64,000 nt of DNA from Mesorhizobium sp. (GTDB taxonomy: Bacteria; Pseudomonadota; Alphaproteobacteria; Rhizobiales; Rhizobiaceae): the NCBI GenBank assembly GCA_004020545.1, contig SAQE01000031.1, positions 1 to 64,000 of the forward strand, in the 5' to 3' direction. The translations under genes were made by a program, and so were the position numbers. Position 1 is the stretch's first letter; the number at the start of each line of letters is the position of its first letter. Below are positions 51,515 to 59,299 of the stretch, piece by piece. The notes below the pieces were generated by a model. That model was not told the DNA's origin, made no database searches, and saw nothing but the letters and a program-made list of their open reading frames with translations.

Positions 51515-52168
51515 ATGCGCAAGAAGCGCACCAACGACCCGGAAGGCATGCGCCGGCGTGTGCTCGACGTGGCGGAAGAGGCCTTCCAGGCGCGCGGCTA
51601 TCACGCCTCGAGCCTCGGCGACCTGATGGCGGCGGCGGGCATCACCGGCGGCGCGCTGCATCACCATTTCCCGACCAAGAAAGCGCTGGCGCTGGCGGTG
51701 ATCGAGGAGCGCGTGGCGGCAGCGGTTGAAGAGACCTGGATCGCTCCGGTACGGGCGGCGTCGTCGGCGCGTGAGGGCGTGCGCGCCGTGTTCGAGGCGG
51801 TGGCGGCGGAACTGGAACGGCAGGGCTATGTGCGCGGCTGCCCGCTCAACAATCTGGCGCACGAACTGTCGCTCGCGGATGCCGACTTCCGTGTTGCGCT
51901 GGCCGATATCTTTGCCGGCTGGCGGCGGGCGATCGCCGACAAAGTGCGGGCCGATCAGCAAGCCGGCGGGGAGGGCGGCACCGATCCCGACCGCTTCGCG
52001 GCGCTTGCGGTAGCGGTTTATTCCGGCGCCATGTCGATGGCCAAGACCGCGCAGGATGCGGGTGTGTTGCGGGAATGTTTGAAGGGGCTAGAAAACCTCC
52101 AGCTATCGCCAGGCCGACTGGTTGGAAAGCGACGCCGTAGGGTGTTGCAACGGCAGATAATCCGCTGA
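51515..52168 (+). CDS. TetR-family transcriptional regulator
   Basis: 217 aa. HTH: GMRRRVLDVAEEAFQARGYH, ASSLGDLMAAAGITGGALHH, HFPTKKALALAVIEERVAA. The C-terminal part includes RGCPLNNLAHELSLADADFR, found in a LmrA/YxaF-type subgroup. The last 30 residues (GRLVGKRRRRVLQRQIIR) are unusually basic and may have been gained by loss of an original stop. Starts at 51509 or 51515, the latter better spaced from the ribosome-binding site lent by the palindromic element. It probably represses the divergent NIPSNAP gene. Confidence 0.9.
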   Translation: MRKKRTNDPEGMRRRVLDVAEEAFQARGYHASSLGDLMAAAGITGGALHHHFPTKKALALAVIEERVAAAVEETWIAPVRAASSAREGVRAVFEAVAAELERQGYVRGCPLNNLAHELSLADADFRVALADIFAGWRRAIADKVRADQQAGGEGGTDPDRFAALAVAVYSGAMSMAKTAQDAGVLRECLKGLENLQLSPGRLVGKRRRRVLQRQIIR

Positions 52169-52180
52169 CGCCGGCGGGAC

Positions 52181-52220
52181 AGCACCCCCTCTGCCGGCAC
52201 GACAGAGGGGTGTGAAGGAT
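52181..52220. repeat. Short palindromic element
   Basis: caccccctctg (52183-52193) pairs with cagaggggtg (52203-52212), spacer ccggcacga. The adjoining ggatcgccgtc also occurs in the middle of the 51359 element. It fills the gap between the TetR gene and the convergent exported-protein gene and may act as a bidirectional terminator. Confidence 0.6.
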
Positions 52221-52253
52221 CGCCGTCGCTTGAGACCTTAAGAAAGGCCAGCA

Positions 52254-52847
52254 CTACTGTGCCAGCGGCTTGATCGTCTCGAACCCCACCTCGCTCTGCG
52301 CGCTTGTGCCCTCGTCATAGCGCCGCGCCAGCACCGCCTGAAGGTCTGGCGAATAGAGCGCGGTGAATGTGTCGATTACCGCGCCGGTATCGCCGGTAAG
52401 CGTCTCGCTCACCGCCAGGACGCTGTATTTGCAGTCACCGAGCTTGTAGGTCTCCTTGCCCTTGACGGCCAAAGCCAGCGTTTCGGTGCCCTTGGGCGCC
52501 TTCTTCGCCGACAGCCGCACGAACTCCGTCTTGCTCTTGGCGCCGGCCTTCAGCGGAAACAATTTCTTGACGTCGCCGAGCGGGATCATCGACAATCGGC
52601 CCGTTTCGCTGTCGCGGAAAACCTCGATCAGCCCGGCATAGAGATATTGCGTCTGCGGTGATTGCGACTGATAGTTGTTGGCGACCGCGACCATCCCGCC
52701 CGGCGCCGGCCGGAACTCGCTGCGGATGCCGGACTTCTCCAGCACGAACCCCGCCTTGGCGGATTTGGCGTCGACGCAGTCGGCAGCCTCGGCGGTGCCG
52801 GCGAGGGTCAGCATGGCGAGCGCCATGCCGGTCGTCATGGGTTTCAT
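52254..52847 (-). CDS. Exported hypothetical protein
   Basis: 197 aa. Signal peptide (about 1-22, ending LAGTAEA before ADCVD). The mature protein has two cysteines (DCVDAK, LGDCKYS), likely a disulfide, and a beta-rich pattern: FRPAPGGMVAVANNYQSQSP, YAGLIEVFRDSETGRLSMIP, EFVRLSAKKAPKGTETLALA. I do not recognise a named family. ATG 52847 follows ggagga. Divergent from the metallophosphoesterase gene, with about 145 bases between. Confidence 0.75.
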   Translation of the reverse strand: MKPMTTGMALAMLTLAGTAEAADCVDAKSAKAGFVLEKSGIRSEFRPAPGGMVAVANNYQSQSPQTQYLYAGLIEVFRDSETGRLSMIPLGDVKKLFPLKAGAKSKTEFVRLSAKKAPKGTETLALAVKGKETYKLGDCKYSVLAVSETLTGDTGAVIDTFTALYSPDLQAVLARRYDEGTSAQSEVGFETIKPLAQ

Positions 52848-52992
52848 GCCGTCCTCCAGGATGCGTTCTGGAAGGAATGACAGACCCTCGCCGCGCTGTC
52901 GACCCAAGCACCCTTCACGATTCAACCAAGGCTTGAAAAGTCCACGGACCGCCGATCTGGACGACGCGGCGCTGAAAATGTTCAATCGAGCG

Positions 52993-54126
52993 ATGATGAA
53001 TCGCCTATCCTCGGCATTCTTGTCCCGCCGCGATTTCCTGGGCCGGGCGGCTGGTCTTGCCGCGACTTGCACCCTGTCGCGCTCGGCCTTCGCTCAGACT
53101 GGCCGGCGCATCCAGCCGATCGACGCAACCTTCCTGTTCATCGCCGACATCCATGCCTGCCGCATGGCGAGCGGGTTGAGCCCGCATTGCGCGCAGGAGG
53201 GCAAGACCGACGCCGCGCTTCTGCGTAACGTCGCGGCGCTGAACGCGATCGCGGAAAAGGAGTGGCCGGTCGAGATCGGCGGTGTCGCCACCGGCCTGCA
53301 TTCGGCCGGCACGCGCATCGGCACGCCGCTTGGCCTCGTCACCGGCGGCGACATCACCGACGATGGTGGCGGCCAGGTCACCGAGCCCAGCGAAGGCACG
53401 CAACTCCTGCAGTTCAGCCAGCGTTACCAGCAAGGCATCGGGTCGGACCGCGTCCACATTCCGGTCTATGTCGGCCTCGGCAATCACGACCTCGACCAGA
53501 ACGGCTCGCCGCCCCATGTCGACTGGTACCGGCGCGAGTTGCGCGACTATGTCGAGGTCAACCATCGCCCCGGCGTGTTCTTCAAGCCGCCGGTGCCGGC
53601 GACCGAGTACGATGTCGATACAGATTGCTACTCCTGGGACTGGGGCGGCCTGCATCTTGTCCAGACCCATCGTTTCGCCGGCGATACCGGCCATGGCGCG
53701 ATGAGCAGCCTGCCATGGCTGAAGCAGGATCTGGCGACCTATGCGGGCGACGGCCGCCCGGTGATCCTGTTCCAGCATTATGGCTGGGACACTTTTTCGA
53801 CGGAGCGCTGGGACCCGGCAAAGCGCATTTACGACGACGACGGCACGGGCCGCCCGCACTGGTGGGGCGAGGCCGACCGCCAGGCGCTGCTGGCCGCGCT
53901 GAAGGGCTACAATGTCATCGCCGTCTTCCACGGCCATCAGCACGAAGTGCCGATGATCTACCAGCGCGACGGGCTCGACCTCGTCAAGCCGAAGGCGGCC
54001 TATATGGGCGGGTTCGCGCTGGCGCGGGTGACTGACGACAATATGGATGTGCTCCTGGGCGAGGCGGCCGACGACCACGGCGAGGTCGTCTTCACCAACG
54101 CCCTTGCGAAGACGTTTGAGACGTGA
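52993..54126 (+). CDS. Tat-exported metallophosphoesterase
   Basis: 377 aa. A twin-arginine signal FLSRRDFLGRAAGLAATCTL sends a folded protein to the periplasm. Calcineurin-like motifs: FIADIHA (DxH) near 40, GGDITDDGGG (GD) , GLGNHDLDQNGSPP (GNHD) and the final AVFHGHQHEVPM (GHxH), which bind two metals. It probably hydrolyses a phosphomonoester or diester outside the cytoplasm; the YYSWDWGGLHLVQTHRFAGD-like segment (CYSWDWGGLHLVQTH) suggests a Ser/Thr-phosphatase-like fold with a long insert. Starts at 52978 or 52993; the second is chosen to keep the Tat signal near the N-terminus. Confidence 0.88.
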   Translation: MMNRLSSAFLSRRDFLGRAAGLAATCTLSRSAFAQTGRRIQPIDATFLFIADIHACRMASGLSPHCAQEGKTDAALLRNVAALNAIAEKEWPVEIGGVATGLHSAGTRIGTPLGLVTGGDITDDGGGQVTEPSEGTQLLQFSQRYQQGIGSDRVHIPVYVGLGNHDLDQNGSPPHVDWYRRELRDYVEVNHRPGVFFKPPVPATEYDVDTDCYSWDWGGLHLVQTHRFAGDTGHGAMSSLPWLKQDLATYAGDGRPVILFQHYGWDTFSTERWDPAKRIYDDDGTGRPHWWGEADRQALLAALKGYNVIAVFHGHQHEVPMIYQRDGLDLVKPKAAYMGGFALARVTDDNMDVLLGEAADDHGEVVFTNALAKTFET

Positions 54127-54142
54127 CCGCGGGGCCTGCCAA

Positions 54143-54322
54143 TCACATCGCTTTTTTGAGCATGGCTTTCATGTCGCCACAGGCCTTCTGCACTTGGCCC
54201 GCAGACTTGTCCGCCATGCCCCTGATTTGCATCACACGGTTTCCGGTGGCCTTGCCTATCGTTAGCCGGACCGAACCTTTGACCTGCTTGGCCAAGCCCA
54301 ATATTTGATCCATGTTCACCAT
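54143..54322 (-). CDS. CsbD-like small stress protein
   Basis: 59 aa: MVNMDQILGLAKQVKGSVRL, then TIGKATGNRVMQIRGMADKS and AGQVQKACGDMKAMLKKAM. The pattern WKQLKGxVKxxxGKxTGNxxxxxxGxxDKxxGxVQ of CsbD proteins is followed (KQVKGSVRLTIGKATGN and IRGMADKSAGQVQ). CsbD is a sigma-B-type stress protein; rhizobia have many copies, with no known activity. ATG 54322 is preceded by ggagatgcggag. Convergent with the metallophosphoesterase gene, 16 bases apart. The frame is short and easily missed. Confidence 0.8.
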   Translation of the reverse strand: MVNMDQILGLAKQVKGSVRLTIGKATGNRVMQIRGMADKSAGQVQKACGDMKAMLKKAM

Positions 54323-54491
54323 CTCCGCATCTCCCGGAGATCCAATCCGCGAGAGAAACGGGCAGGTCTGGTTTCCGGTTCCGTATCCCGTGTGGTCGGC
54401 AGGGCCGGGCCGAGGGGGCGGCTGGCCCGCGTAACCCTTGTCTGCTCCGCTATGCGATCACTAAGGTGACACCTGAATCGGGGGAACCATC
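54323..54491. other. Divergent intergenic gap, promoters of CsbD-like and GST genes
   Basis: About 170 bases between two divergent starts. No strong palindrome was seen; it must contain both promoters. Confidence 0.4.
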
Positions 54492-55151
54492 TTGGCGAAC
54501 TTCACGCTTTACATCGGCAACAAATGCTTTTCGTCCTGGTCTCTCAGGCCCTGGGTAGCGATGCGGCATCTGGAAATCCCCTTCGAGGAAAGCTTCGTGC
54601 GCCTGCGCACGCCGGAGACCGCCGCCAACCTTGCCAAGGTCTCGCCGACCGGACTTGTCCCAGTCCTGAATCATAATGGCAGGATCGTCTGGGAAACCCT
54701 TGCCATCCTTGAATATCTGGCCGACCTCTACCCTGAGAAAAAGCTCTGGCCCGAAGACCTCGGCGCCCGTGCCTTCGCGCGCTCGGTGGCGACCGAGATG
54801 CATTCGGGTTTCCGCGAGGTGCGCTATGGCTGGCCGATGAACCTGCGCCGGCCGAAAGCCCATAAGCCGCTCGATGCCGAGGGCGAGGCGCAGCGGGCGC
54901 GCATCGAGGCGATCTGGCGGCAATGCCGCGAGCGATATGGCGAGGGCGGCCCATTCCTGTTCGGCCATTTCACGGCCGCGGACGCCATGTATGCGCCCAT
55001 CGTCACCCGCTTCGACACCTATGGCGGCGAGCTGGCGCCTGTCATCCGCGCCTATGTCGACGCGGTCCTGGCGACACCGGCGATGCGGCACTGGTACGCC
55101 GAAGCCGCCAAGGAGCCTTGGCCGGAGCCGGGACCGCACGAACAGGACTAG
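54492..55151 (+). CDS. Glutathione S-transferase family protein
   Basis: 219 aa. N-terminal thioredoxin-fold domain: FTLYIGNKCFSSWSLRPWVA near 4-23 (Ser-Ser catalytic region), SPTGLVPVLNHNGRIVWETL, AILEYLADLYPEKKLWPED. The C-terminal helical domain is about 90-210. It would conjugate or transfer glutathione to an unknown electrophile; the Cys-Phe-Ser-Ser motif resembles zeta-like bacterial GSTs. TTG 54492 follows gggggaacc. Single gene. Confidence 0.92.
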   Translation: MANFTLYIGNKCFSSWSLRPWVAMRHLEIPFEESFVRLRTPETAANLAKVSPTGLVPVLNHNGRIVWETLAILEYLADLYPEKKLWPEDLGARAFARSVATEMHSGFREVRYGWPMNLRRPKAHKPLDAEGEAQRARIEAIWRQCRERYGEGGPFLFGHFTAADAMYAPIVTRFDTYGGELAPVIRAYVDAVLATPAMRHWYAEAAKEPWPEPGPHEQD

Positions 55152-55264
55152 GCTAAGGCGAGCCGCTTCGATGTGGAGTTGCGTCAACTGCTCCGATGGC
55201 GGGGCTTCAAGAATGCCTCTCGCAGCCTATGTGAGGGAGCGGGCCGGGCTCCTGGAGAACTCCC

Positions 55265-56020
55265 ATGACATCCGCAAACTCCCAACTCGCCGGTAAGGTC
55301 GCGCTCGTCACCGGCGCCTCGTCCGGCATCGGCGAGGCGACCGCCGCCGCCCTTGCCGCCGCCGGCGCGAAGGTGGCGGTCGCCGCCCGCCGCGTCGACC
55401 GCCTGGCGACGCTGGTCGGCCGCATCGAACAGGCCGGCGGCGCTGCGCTCGCCATCGAAGTCGACATCGCCAAGGGGGATGACGTCACCGCCATGGTCGA
55501 CAAGGTCGTTTCCGAATGGGGCCGGCTCGACATCCTGGTCAACAATGCCGGCGTCATGCTGCTTGCGCCGGCGGCCGAAGCCGATCTCGACGACTGGCGG
55601 CGCATGATCGAGCTCAACCTGATCGGCTTGATGGCCACCACCAAGGCAGCGCTGCCGCACCTCAAGTCTGCCAAGGGCCACATCGTCAACGTGTCGTCGG
55701 TGGCCGGCCGCGTCGCCAACCCCGGCGCCAGCGGCTATGCGGCGACCAAGTTCGGCGTCGTCGCCTTTTCGGAGTCGCTGCGCCGCGAGGTCTATGCCGA
55801 TAAGGTGCGCGTCACCGTCATCGAGCCTGGTCTCGTGCGCACGGAACTTGGCGACCACATCACCAACGCGGAATACAAGGCGGGCCTCGACCATCGGCTG
55901 GCAACCATGGATGCGCTGACCGCCGAAGATATCGCCAACGCCATCCTCTACGCCGTCAGCCAGCCGCCGCGCGTCAACATCAATGAAATCCTGATCCGCC
56001 CGACCGACCAGGAGCGTTGA
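55265..56020 (+). CDS. Short-chain dehydrogenase/reductase
   Basis: 251 aa. Rossmann motif ALVTGASSGIGEATAAALAA near 13-32; NNAG near 92; catalytic Ser, Tyr and Lys in VNVSSVAGRVANPGASGYAA, where YAATK follows. The C-terminal NINEILIRPTDQ is typical of the classical NADP-dependent serine/3-hydroxy acid dehydrogenase subgroup (YdfG-like). The ribosome-binding site is ctggagaactccc. Single gene; it slightly overlaps the end of a broken gene on the other strand. Confidence 0.93.
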   Translation: MTSANSQLAGKVALVTGASSGIGEATAAALAAAGAKVAVAARRVDRLATLVGRIEQAGGAALAIEVDIAKGDDVTAMVDKVVSEWGRLDILVNNAGVMLLAPAAEADLDDWRRMIELNLIGLMATTKAALPHLKSAKGHIVNVSSVAGRVANPGASGYAATKFGVVAFSESLRREVYADKVRVTVIEPGLVRTELGDHITNAEYKAGLDHRLATMDALTAEDIANAILYAVSQPPRVNINEILIRPTDQER

Positions 56021-56280
56021 ACCAGGCAATGCGGCTGAGCGGCGCCTGCATGGCGGGCCTGTGTCCGGCCAGGAAATCGGCCACGCTGCCGGCGATCTCT
56101 TCCCAGCCCGGCTCCTCCTGCAGCCAGTGGGCGTGACGATCGCGGACGCTGAGTTCGAAATCGAGGCGGAATATGCCGAGGTGATCGGTCAATCCGCCCT
56201 TGAGGGCCTCAAGCGCCACCTCAAGGCGATCCTCGATCACGATCCTCGATCACTTTGACCGGCAGGGCGGTTTTCGGCAT
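55980..56280 (-). pseudogene. Small hypothetical gene broken by a 13-base tandem duplication
   Basis: The natural start seems to be ATG 56280 (MPKTALPVKVIEDR), after which the recognisable protein should continue LEVALEALKGGLTDHLGIFR...WLQEEPGWEEIAGSVADFLA. The unit gatcctcgatcac occurs twice in tandem (56228-56240 and 56241-56253); removing one copy restores a single frame of about 95 aa. As it stands the frame ends at RDRGSP, or translation may restart at GTG 56240 (86 aa). Family not recognised. The 3' end overlaps the SDR gene by 41 bases. Confidence 0.6.
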
Positions 56281-56344
56281 GGACTGAAGGGTCTCTTGCA
56301 CCAGCGGAATTGACCGGCGCAATATTAGTCCTGGAGGAGTATCG

Positions 56345-56668
56345 ATGGCCAGCAACGAAGCATCGCGTGAAGCCACGGCGCCAATGATCTTCCATTGCCG
56401 CCTGATCCCGCCGCGGCCGGACTTCGCCTTTACCATGACGGAGGAGGAGAGGACGCTGATGAGTCGGCACGCCGACTATCTGCGCAGCAAGCTTCGTGAG
56501 GGCGTCATGGCCGGCCCAGTCGCCGATCCGGCCGGTCCGTGGGGGTTGCTTATTCTGCGCGTCGGCAGCGAGGCCGAGGCCAGGGCCGTGACCGATGGCG
56601 ATCCGGTGGCGCGTTCTGGCCGCGGCTTCCGCTATGAAATCCTGCCGATGATCAGCACGATCATGTGA
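56345..56668 (+). CDS. YCII-related domain protein
   Basis: 107 aa. A YciI-like fold: MIFHCRLIPPRPDFAFTMTE, HADYLRSKLREGVMAGPVAD, PAGPWGLLILRVGSEAEARA, then RGFRYEILPMISTI. The pattern H..Y...L...G....GP is the family signature; residue D in VADPAGPW could replace the usual catalytic Asp. Function unknown in most bacteria. ATG 56345 is preceded by ggaggag. Divergent from the broken gene at 55980 and followed by a terminator. Confidence 0.88.
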   Translation: MASNEASREATAPMIFHCRLIPPRPDFAFTMTEEERTLMSRHADYLRSKLREGVMAGPVADPAGPWGLLILRVGSEAEARAVTDGDPVARSGRGFRYEILPMISTIM

Positions 56669-56680
56669 GCGAAAAGAAAA

Positions 56681-56718
56681 CGCCTCTCGCGCTTTTTTAC
56701 GGCGCGGGAGGCGCTTTT
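56681..56718 (+). terminator. Rho-independent terminator
   Basis: cgcctctcgcgc (56681-56692) pairs with gcgcgggaggcg (56702-56713), 12 bp with one mismatched or wobble pair, followed by cttttg. It lies 12 bases after the YCII gene stop. Confidence 0.75.
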
Positions 56719-56871
56719 GCCGTCAACCTTTCTCGATTGCTCATGAACTGCTGACGACCAGAAATAACTCGCAGCCGGCGAAAGGGTTCCCGGCAAAACG
56801 AAAAATCTTTTGCCGCTCTACGCATTCGCCGGTAGCCTGCGGCGCTTCGGTAGCGGCCGCCAAACAAGAAA

Positions 56872-57046
56872 TTTGACAGGCGATCAAAAGAAATCTACGA
56901 GAAGTATGTCGATATTTTTTTGACTGGCTTTTGTTATTTGCGCGTCAGTCGCGCCCTTGACGAACTTATCCCATCAAAAATCGAGACAAACGCTGTTGTG
57001 CGGTCGCATGACGGCGAACGAATATTTGCCATGGAAAGGGTTCGTT
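56872..57046 (+). promoter_or_regulatory. Promoter and long 5' leader of the cold-shock gene
   Basis: tttgac (56872-56877) and ctacga (56895-56900) are spaced 17 bases, a fair match to the rhizobial housekeeping pattern CTTGAC-N17-CTATAT. A start just downstream would leave a leader of about 140 bases, long and AT-rich (ttttttttgact, then alternating words), as in cold-shock mRNAs whose leaders act as temperature-responsive structures. Confidence 0.45.
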
Positions 57047-57256
57047 ATGAGCACTGGCACAGTGAAATGGTTCAACGCCACCAAGGGCTTTGGTTTTATT
57101 CAGCCTGATGACGGCTCGGCCGACGTTTTCGTTCACATCTCGGCGGTCGAGCGCGCCGGAATGCGCGACATCGTCGAAGGCCAGAAACTCGGTTACGAGA
57201 TGGTTCGGGACAAAAAGTCGGGCAAGATGTCCGCCGACCAGCTGCGGGCTGCCTAA
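57047..57256 (+). CDS. Cold-shock domain protein (CspA family)
   Basis: 69 aa. Nucleic-acid-binding motifs [11 protein letters not shown] (RNP1) and [13 protein letters not shown] (RNP2) are present; it begins [18 protein letters not shown], as most Csp proteins do. It binds RNA or single-stranded DNA and melts mRNA structure in the cold or during growth. ATG 57047 follows ggaaaggg. It has a long leader and its own terminator, hence an autonomous unit. Confidence 0.96.
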   Translation: MSTGTVKWFNATKGFGFIQPDDGSADVFVHISAVERAGMRDIVEGQKLGYEMVRDKKSGKMSADQLRAA

Positions 57257-57316
57257 AGCGGAATTCAGCCTCCCGGTGACCACGGATGTACTGGCACCGG
57301 TAGATGGCGAGAGGAG

Positions 57317-57340
57317 GGTCAGGCGATGCCTGGCCTTTTT
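57317..57340 (+). terminator. Rho-independent terminator of the cold-shock gene
   Basis: ggtcaggc (57317-57324) pairs with gcctggcc (57328-57335; one G-T pair), then ttttt to 57340, 61 bases after the stop codon. Confidence 0.82.
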
Positions 57341-57434
57341 CGCTTTTGGGGACTGAATTGTGCGTCGCCGGCGGAATGGATGTGCTAAGCACCATTGCGC
57401 CAGCAGTTGAATGCTCCGGGATCAGGAGAAGAAT

Positions 57435-57677
57435 TTGTCCCTCACTTCGAAGACACAAGGCAACCAGGCTGAATCGCTTTTCAGCAAGGCCCGGACCCAG
57501 TCGATGTCGCTTAACCGCATCGTTTCCGAGCAGGATGCCGTCAGCCAGGCCCGCGAGGCCAAGACCGCGCGGCTGCGCGAATTGCGCCTGGAGAAGGAAG
57601 CCGAGGACAGGGCGGCCGCTGCTGCCCTTGCCGCCTCGCCGAAGCAGGTTGGTGCGAAACGCACGGGCAAACGCTGA
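57435..57677 (+). CDS. Small basic helical hypothetical protein
   Basis: 80 aa from TTG 57435 (MSLTSKTQGNQAESLFSKAR), ending SPKQVGAKRTGKR. The middle is one long charged helix (AREAKTARLRELRLEKEAED), likely coiled coil, with a basic tail. No family recognised, though small proteins of this kind are common in rhizobia. aggagaagaat precedes it. First of four tiny adjoining genes (57435-58614): its stop overlaps the next start (TGATG), so translation is coupled. Confidence 0.7.
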   Translation: MSLTSKTQGNQAESLFSKARTQSMSLNRIVSEQDAVSQAREAKTARLRELRLEKEAEDRAAAAALAASPKQVGAKRTGKR

Positions 57678-58084
57678 TGGCCACCAAGCGCGTGCCGAAA
57701 ACGCCCATCGCCGGGGATTCGACGATTGCCGACATGGTCGATGTCCTGGACAAGCCGGTCGAATATGTCCGGCGTGTGCTGGAAAAGCTGGAGCGCTGCA
57801 GGCGCGCCCATGGCGATGCCCAGGTGCGCGTCGGCGTGCGCAGTCGCGCCGAATGCCCCAACTATCTGATCGAATATGTGCTTGAGGACGGCAAGACCCA
57901 TGAACGGGTCACGCATCTGGATGCCGCCTACAGCGGCAGCACGCATCGCGAACTGGCGCCGCATCACATCGCGGAGTCCAGGAACTGGTCGCCCGAGGAA
58001 ATGAACATCACGGCGGTTTCGGCGCTGATCGGCCGCCTGCGCAATCCGCGGGTGCCGTCATCGCGTCTTTCCGACGAGGACTGA
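57677..58084 (+). CDS. Hypothetical protein
   Basis: 135 aa starting MATKRVPKTPIAGDSTIADM. It has mixed helix and strand (VDVLDKPVEYVRRVLEKLER, AQVRVGVRSRAECPNYLIEY, VLEDGKTHERVTHLDAAYSG) and a basic C-terminus. A single Cys (ECPNY) and His residues (THRELAPHHIAE) are present but no named domain is seen. Start overlaps the preceding stop codon; the next gene starts two bases after its end. Role probably linked to its two small partners. Confidence 0.65.
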   Translation: MATKRVPKTPIAGDSTIADMVDVLDKPVEYVRRVLEKLERCRRAHGDAQVRVGVRSRAECPNYLIEYVLEDGKTHERVTHLDAAYSGSTHRELAPHHIAESRNWSPEEMNITAVSALIGRLRNPRVPSSRLSDED

Positions 58085-58085
58085 C

Positions 58086-58238
58086 ATGGCCATAAAGTTC
58101 TCTGCCAAGCAGGCCACGGCGGCCACTGTAAAGCCGGCCAAGCCGCCTGTCGCGCCGAAAACCGGCGAGCCGGTCGCGACCGATCTGTTCGAGACGCCTG
58201 CGCAAGTGCTGCCGCGCAAGGCAGGCAAGAAGAAATAG
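58086..58238 (+). CDS. Tiny Lys/Pro/Ala-rich protein
   Basis: 50 aa: MAIKFSAKQATAATVKPAKP, PVAPKTGEPVATDLFETPAQ and VLPRKAGKKK. It is basic and low-complexity, probably disordered, and could bind nucleic acid or another protein. It begins two bases after the preceding gene's stop, so it belongs to the same transcript. Codon use and clean overlap arrangement support a real gene, but it is short and its family is unknown. Confidence 0.55.
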   Translation: MAIKFSAKQATAATVKPAKPPVAPKTGEPVATDLFETPAQVLPRKAGKKK

Positions 58239-58242
58239 CGCC

Positions 58243-58614
58243 TTGCCGCGCCGGGCCGATCGCAATCGCCCTGCGCCTGGGCTGGTCGCTTCGTCGGTCT
58301 TGTCGCCGGGGGAAGGCGCCCAGCCGACCTTCGACTGCCAGAGCTGCGGCGCTTGCTGCTCTTATTCGGCCGACTGGCCGCGCTTCTCGACCGAAGAGGA
58401 TGCCGAGCTCGATTGCATCCCGGAAGTGCTCGTCGCCGCCGATCAGTCCGGCATGCGCTGTGAGGGCGGCCGCTGTGCCGCGCTTTGCGGCGAGGTGGGC
58501 AAGGGGACAGCCTGCGCGATCTACGAAATCCGCCCGCATGTCTGCCGCGCCTGTATGCCCGGCGGCGACGACTGCCTGATGGCAAGGGCGGCACACGGCC
58601 TGCCTGTCAGCTAG
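58243..58614 (+). CDS. YkgJ-family cysteine-cluster protein
   Basis: 123 aa. Cysteine cluster FDCQSCGACCSYSADWPRFS with later RCAALCGEVGKGTACAIYEI and RPHVCRACMPGGDDC, the pattern of the YkgJ/zinc- or iron-chelating domain that binds an Fe-S or zinc centre. Start TTG 58243 lies four bases after the tiny gene before it. Function of the family is not settled; a redox or metal-handling role in the little operon is possible. Confidence 0.82.
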   Translation: MPRRADRNRPAPGLVASSVLSPGEGAQPTFDCQSCGACCSYSADWPRFSTEEDAELDCIPEVLVAADQSGMRCEGGRCAALCGEVGKGTACAIYEIRPHVCRACMPGGDDCLMARAAHGLPVS

Positions 58615-58686
58615 TTCCTTCCCCATGGCTTGCCCACTCTCGCGCCTCTCGGTACCTTGCGCGCGGGCAGGGCCGTGGAGGAAACC

Positions 58687-59298
58687 TTGAGCATCGAATT
58701 CCTGTTGACGTCGCTGATTATCGTCGCATCGCCCGGCACCGGCGTGCTCTACACGCTGAGCGCCGGCCTTTCGCGTGGCGCGCGGGCCTCGGTCATCGCT
58801 GCCTTCGCCTGCACGCTGGGCATCATTCCGCACATGGCGGCGGCCGTCACCGGCCTTGCCGCGGTGCTGCACACCAGCGCTGTCGCCTTCGAGACGCTGA
58901 AATATCTCGGCGTCGCCTACCTGCTCTACATGGCCTGGAACACGCTGAAGGAGAAAGGCGGGTTGAGTGTCGACGAGAATGTCGCGCCGCGCTCCGCGGC
59001 CAGGATCATCACCTCCGGCGTCCTGATCAACATCCTCAACCCGAAACTGTCGATCTTCTTCTTTGCCTTCCTGCCGCAATTCGTCAGCACCACGGAGCCT
59101 CATGCTTTTGCCAAGATGCTGGAGCTCTCCGGCGTCTTCATGCTGATGACCTTCGTCGTCTTCGCGGTCTACGGCGTGTTCGCGGCCTCGGTGCGCAGCC
59201 ACATCGTGTCGCGGCCGATGGTGCTGACCTGGATGCGCCGCACCTTCGCCGGCGCCTTCGTCATGCTCGGCGCCAAGCTGGCGCTGGCGGATCGCTAA
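58687..59298 (+). CDS. LysE/RhtB-family exporter
   Basis: 203 aa, about six membrane spans. IVASPGTGVLYTLSAGLSRG near 12-31, KYLGVAYLLYMAWNTLKEKG and VLINILNPKLSIFFFAFLPQ are the family blocks. TTG 58687 is used because ggaggaaacc sits before it. It would export an amino acid or analogue. Convergent with the AraC gene, separated by one base. A paralogue is at 14422; the two differ widely. Confidence 0.9.
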   Translation: MSIEFLLTSLIIVASPGTGVLYTLSAGLSRGARASVIAAFACTLGIIPHMAAAVTGLAAVLHTSAVAFETLKYLGVAYLLYMAWNTLKEKGGLSVDENVAPRSAARIITSGVLINILNPKLSIFFFAFLPQFVSTTEPHAFAKMLELSGVFMLMTFVVFAVYGVFAASVRSHIVSRPMVLTWMRRTFAGAFVMLGAKLALADR

Positions 59299-59299
59299 T

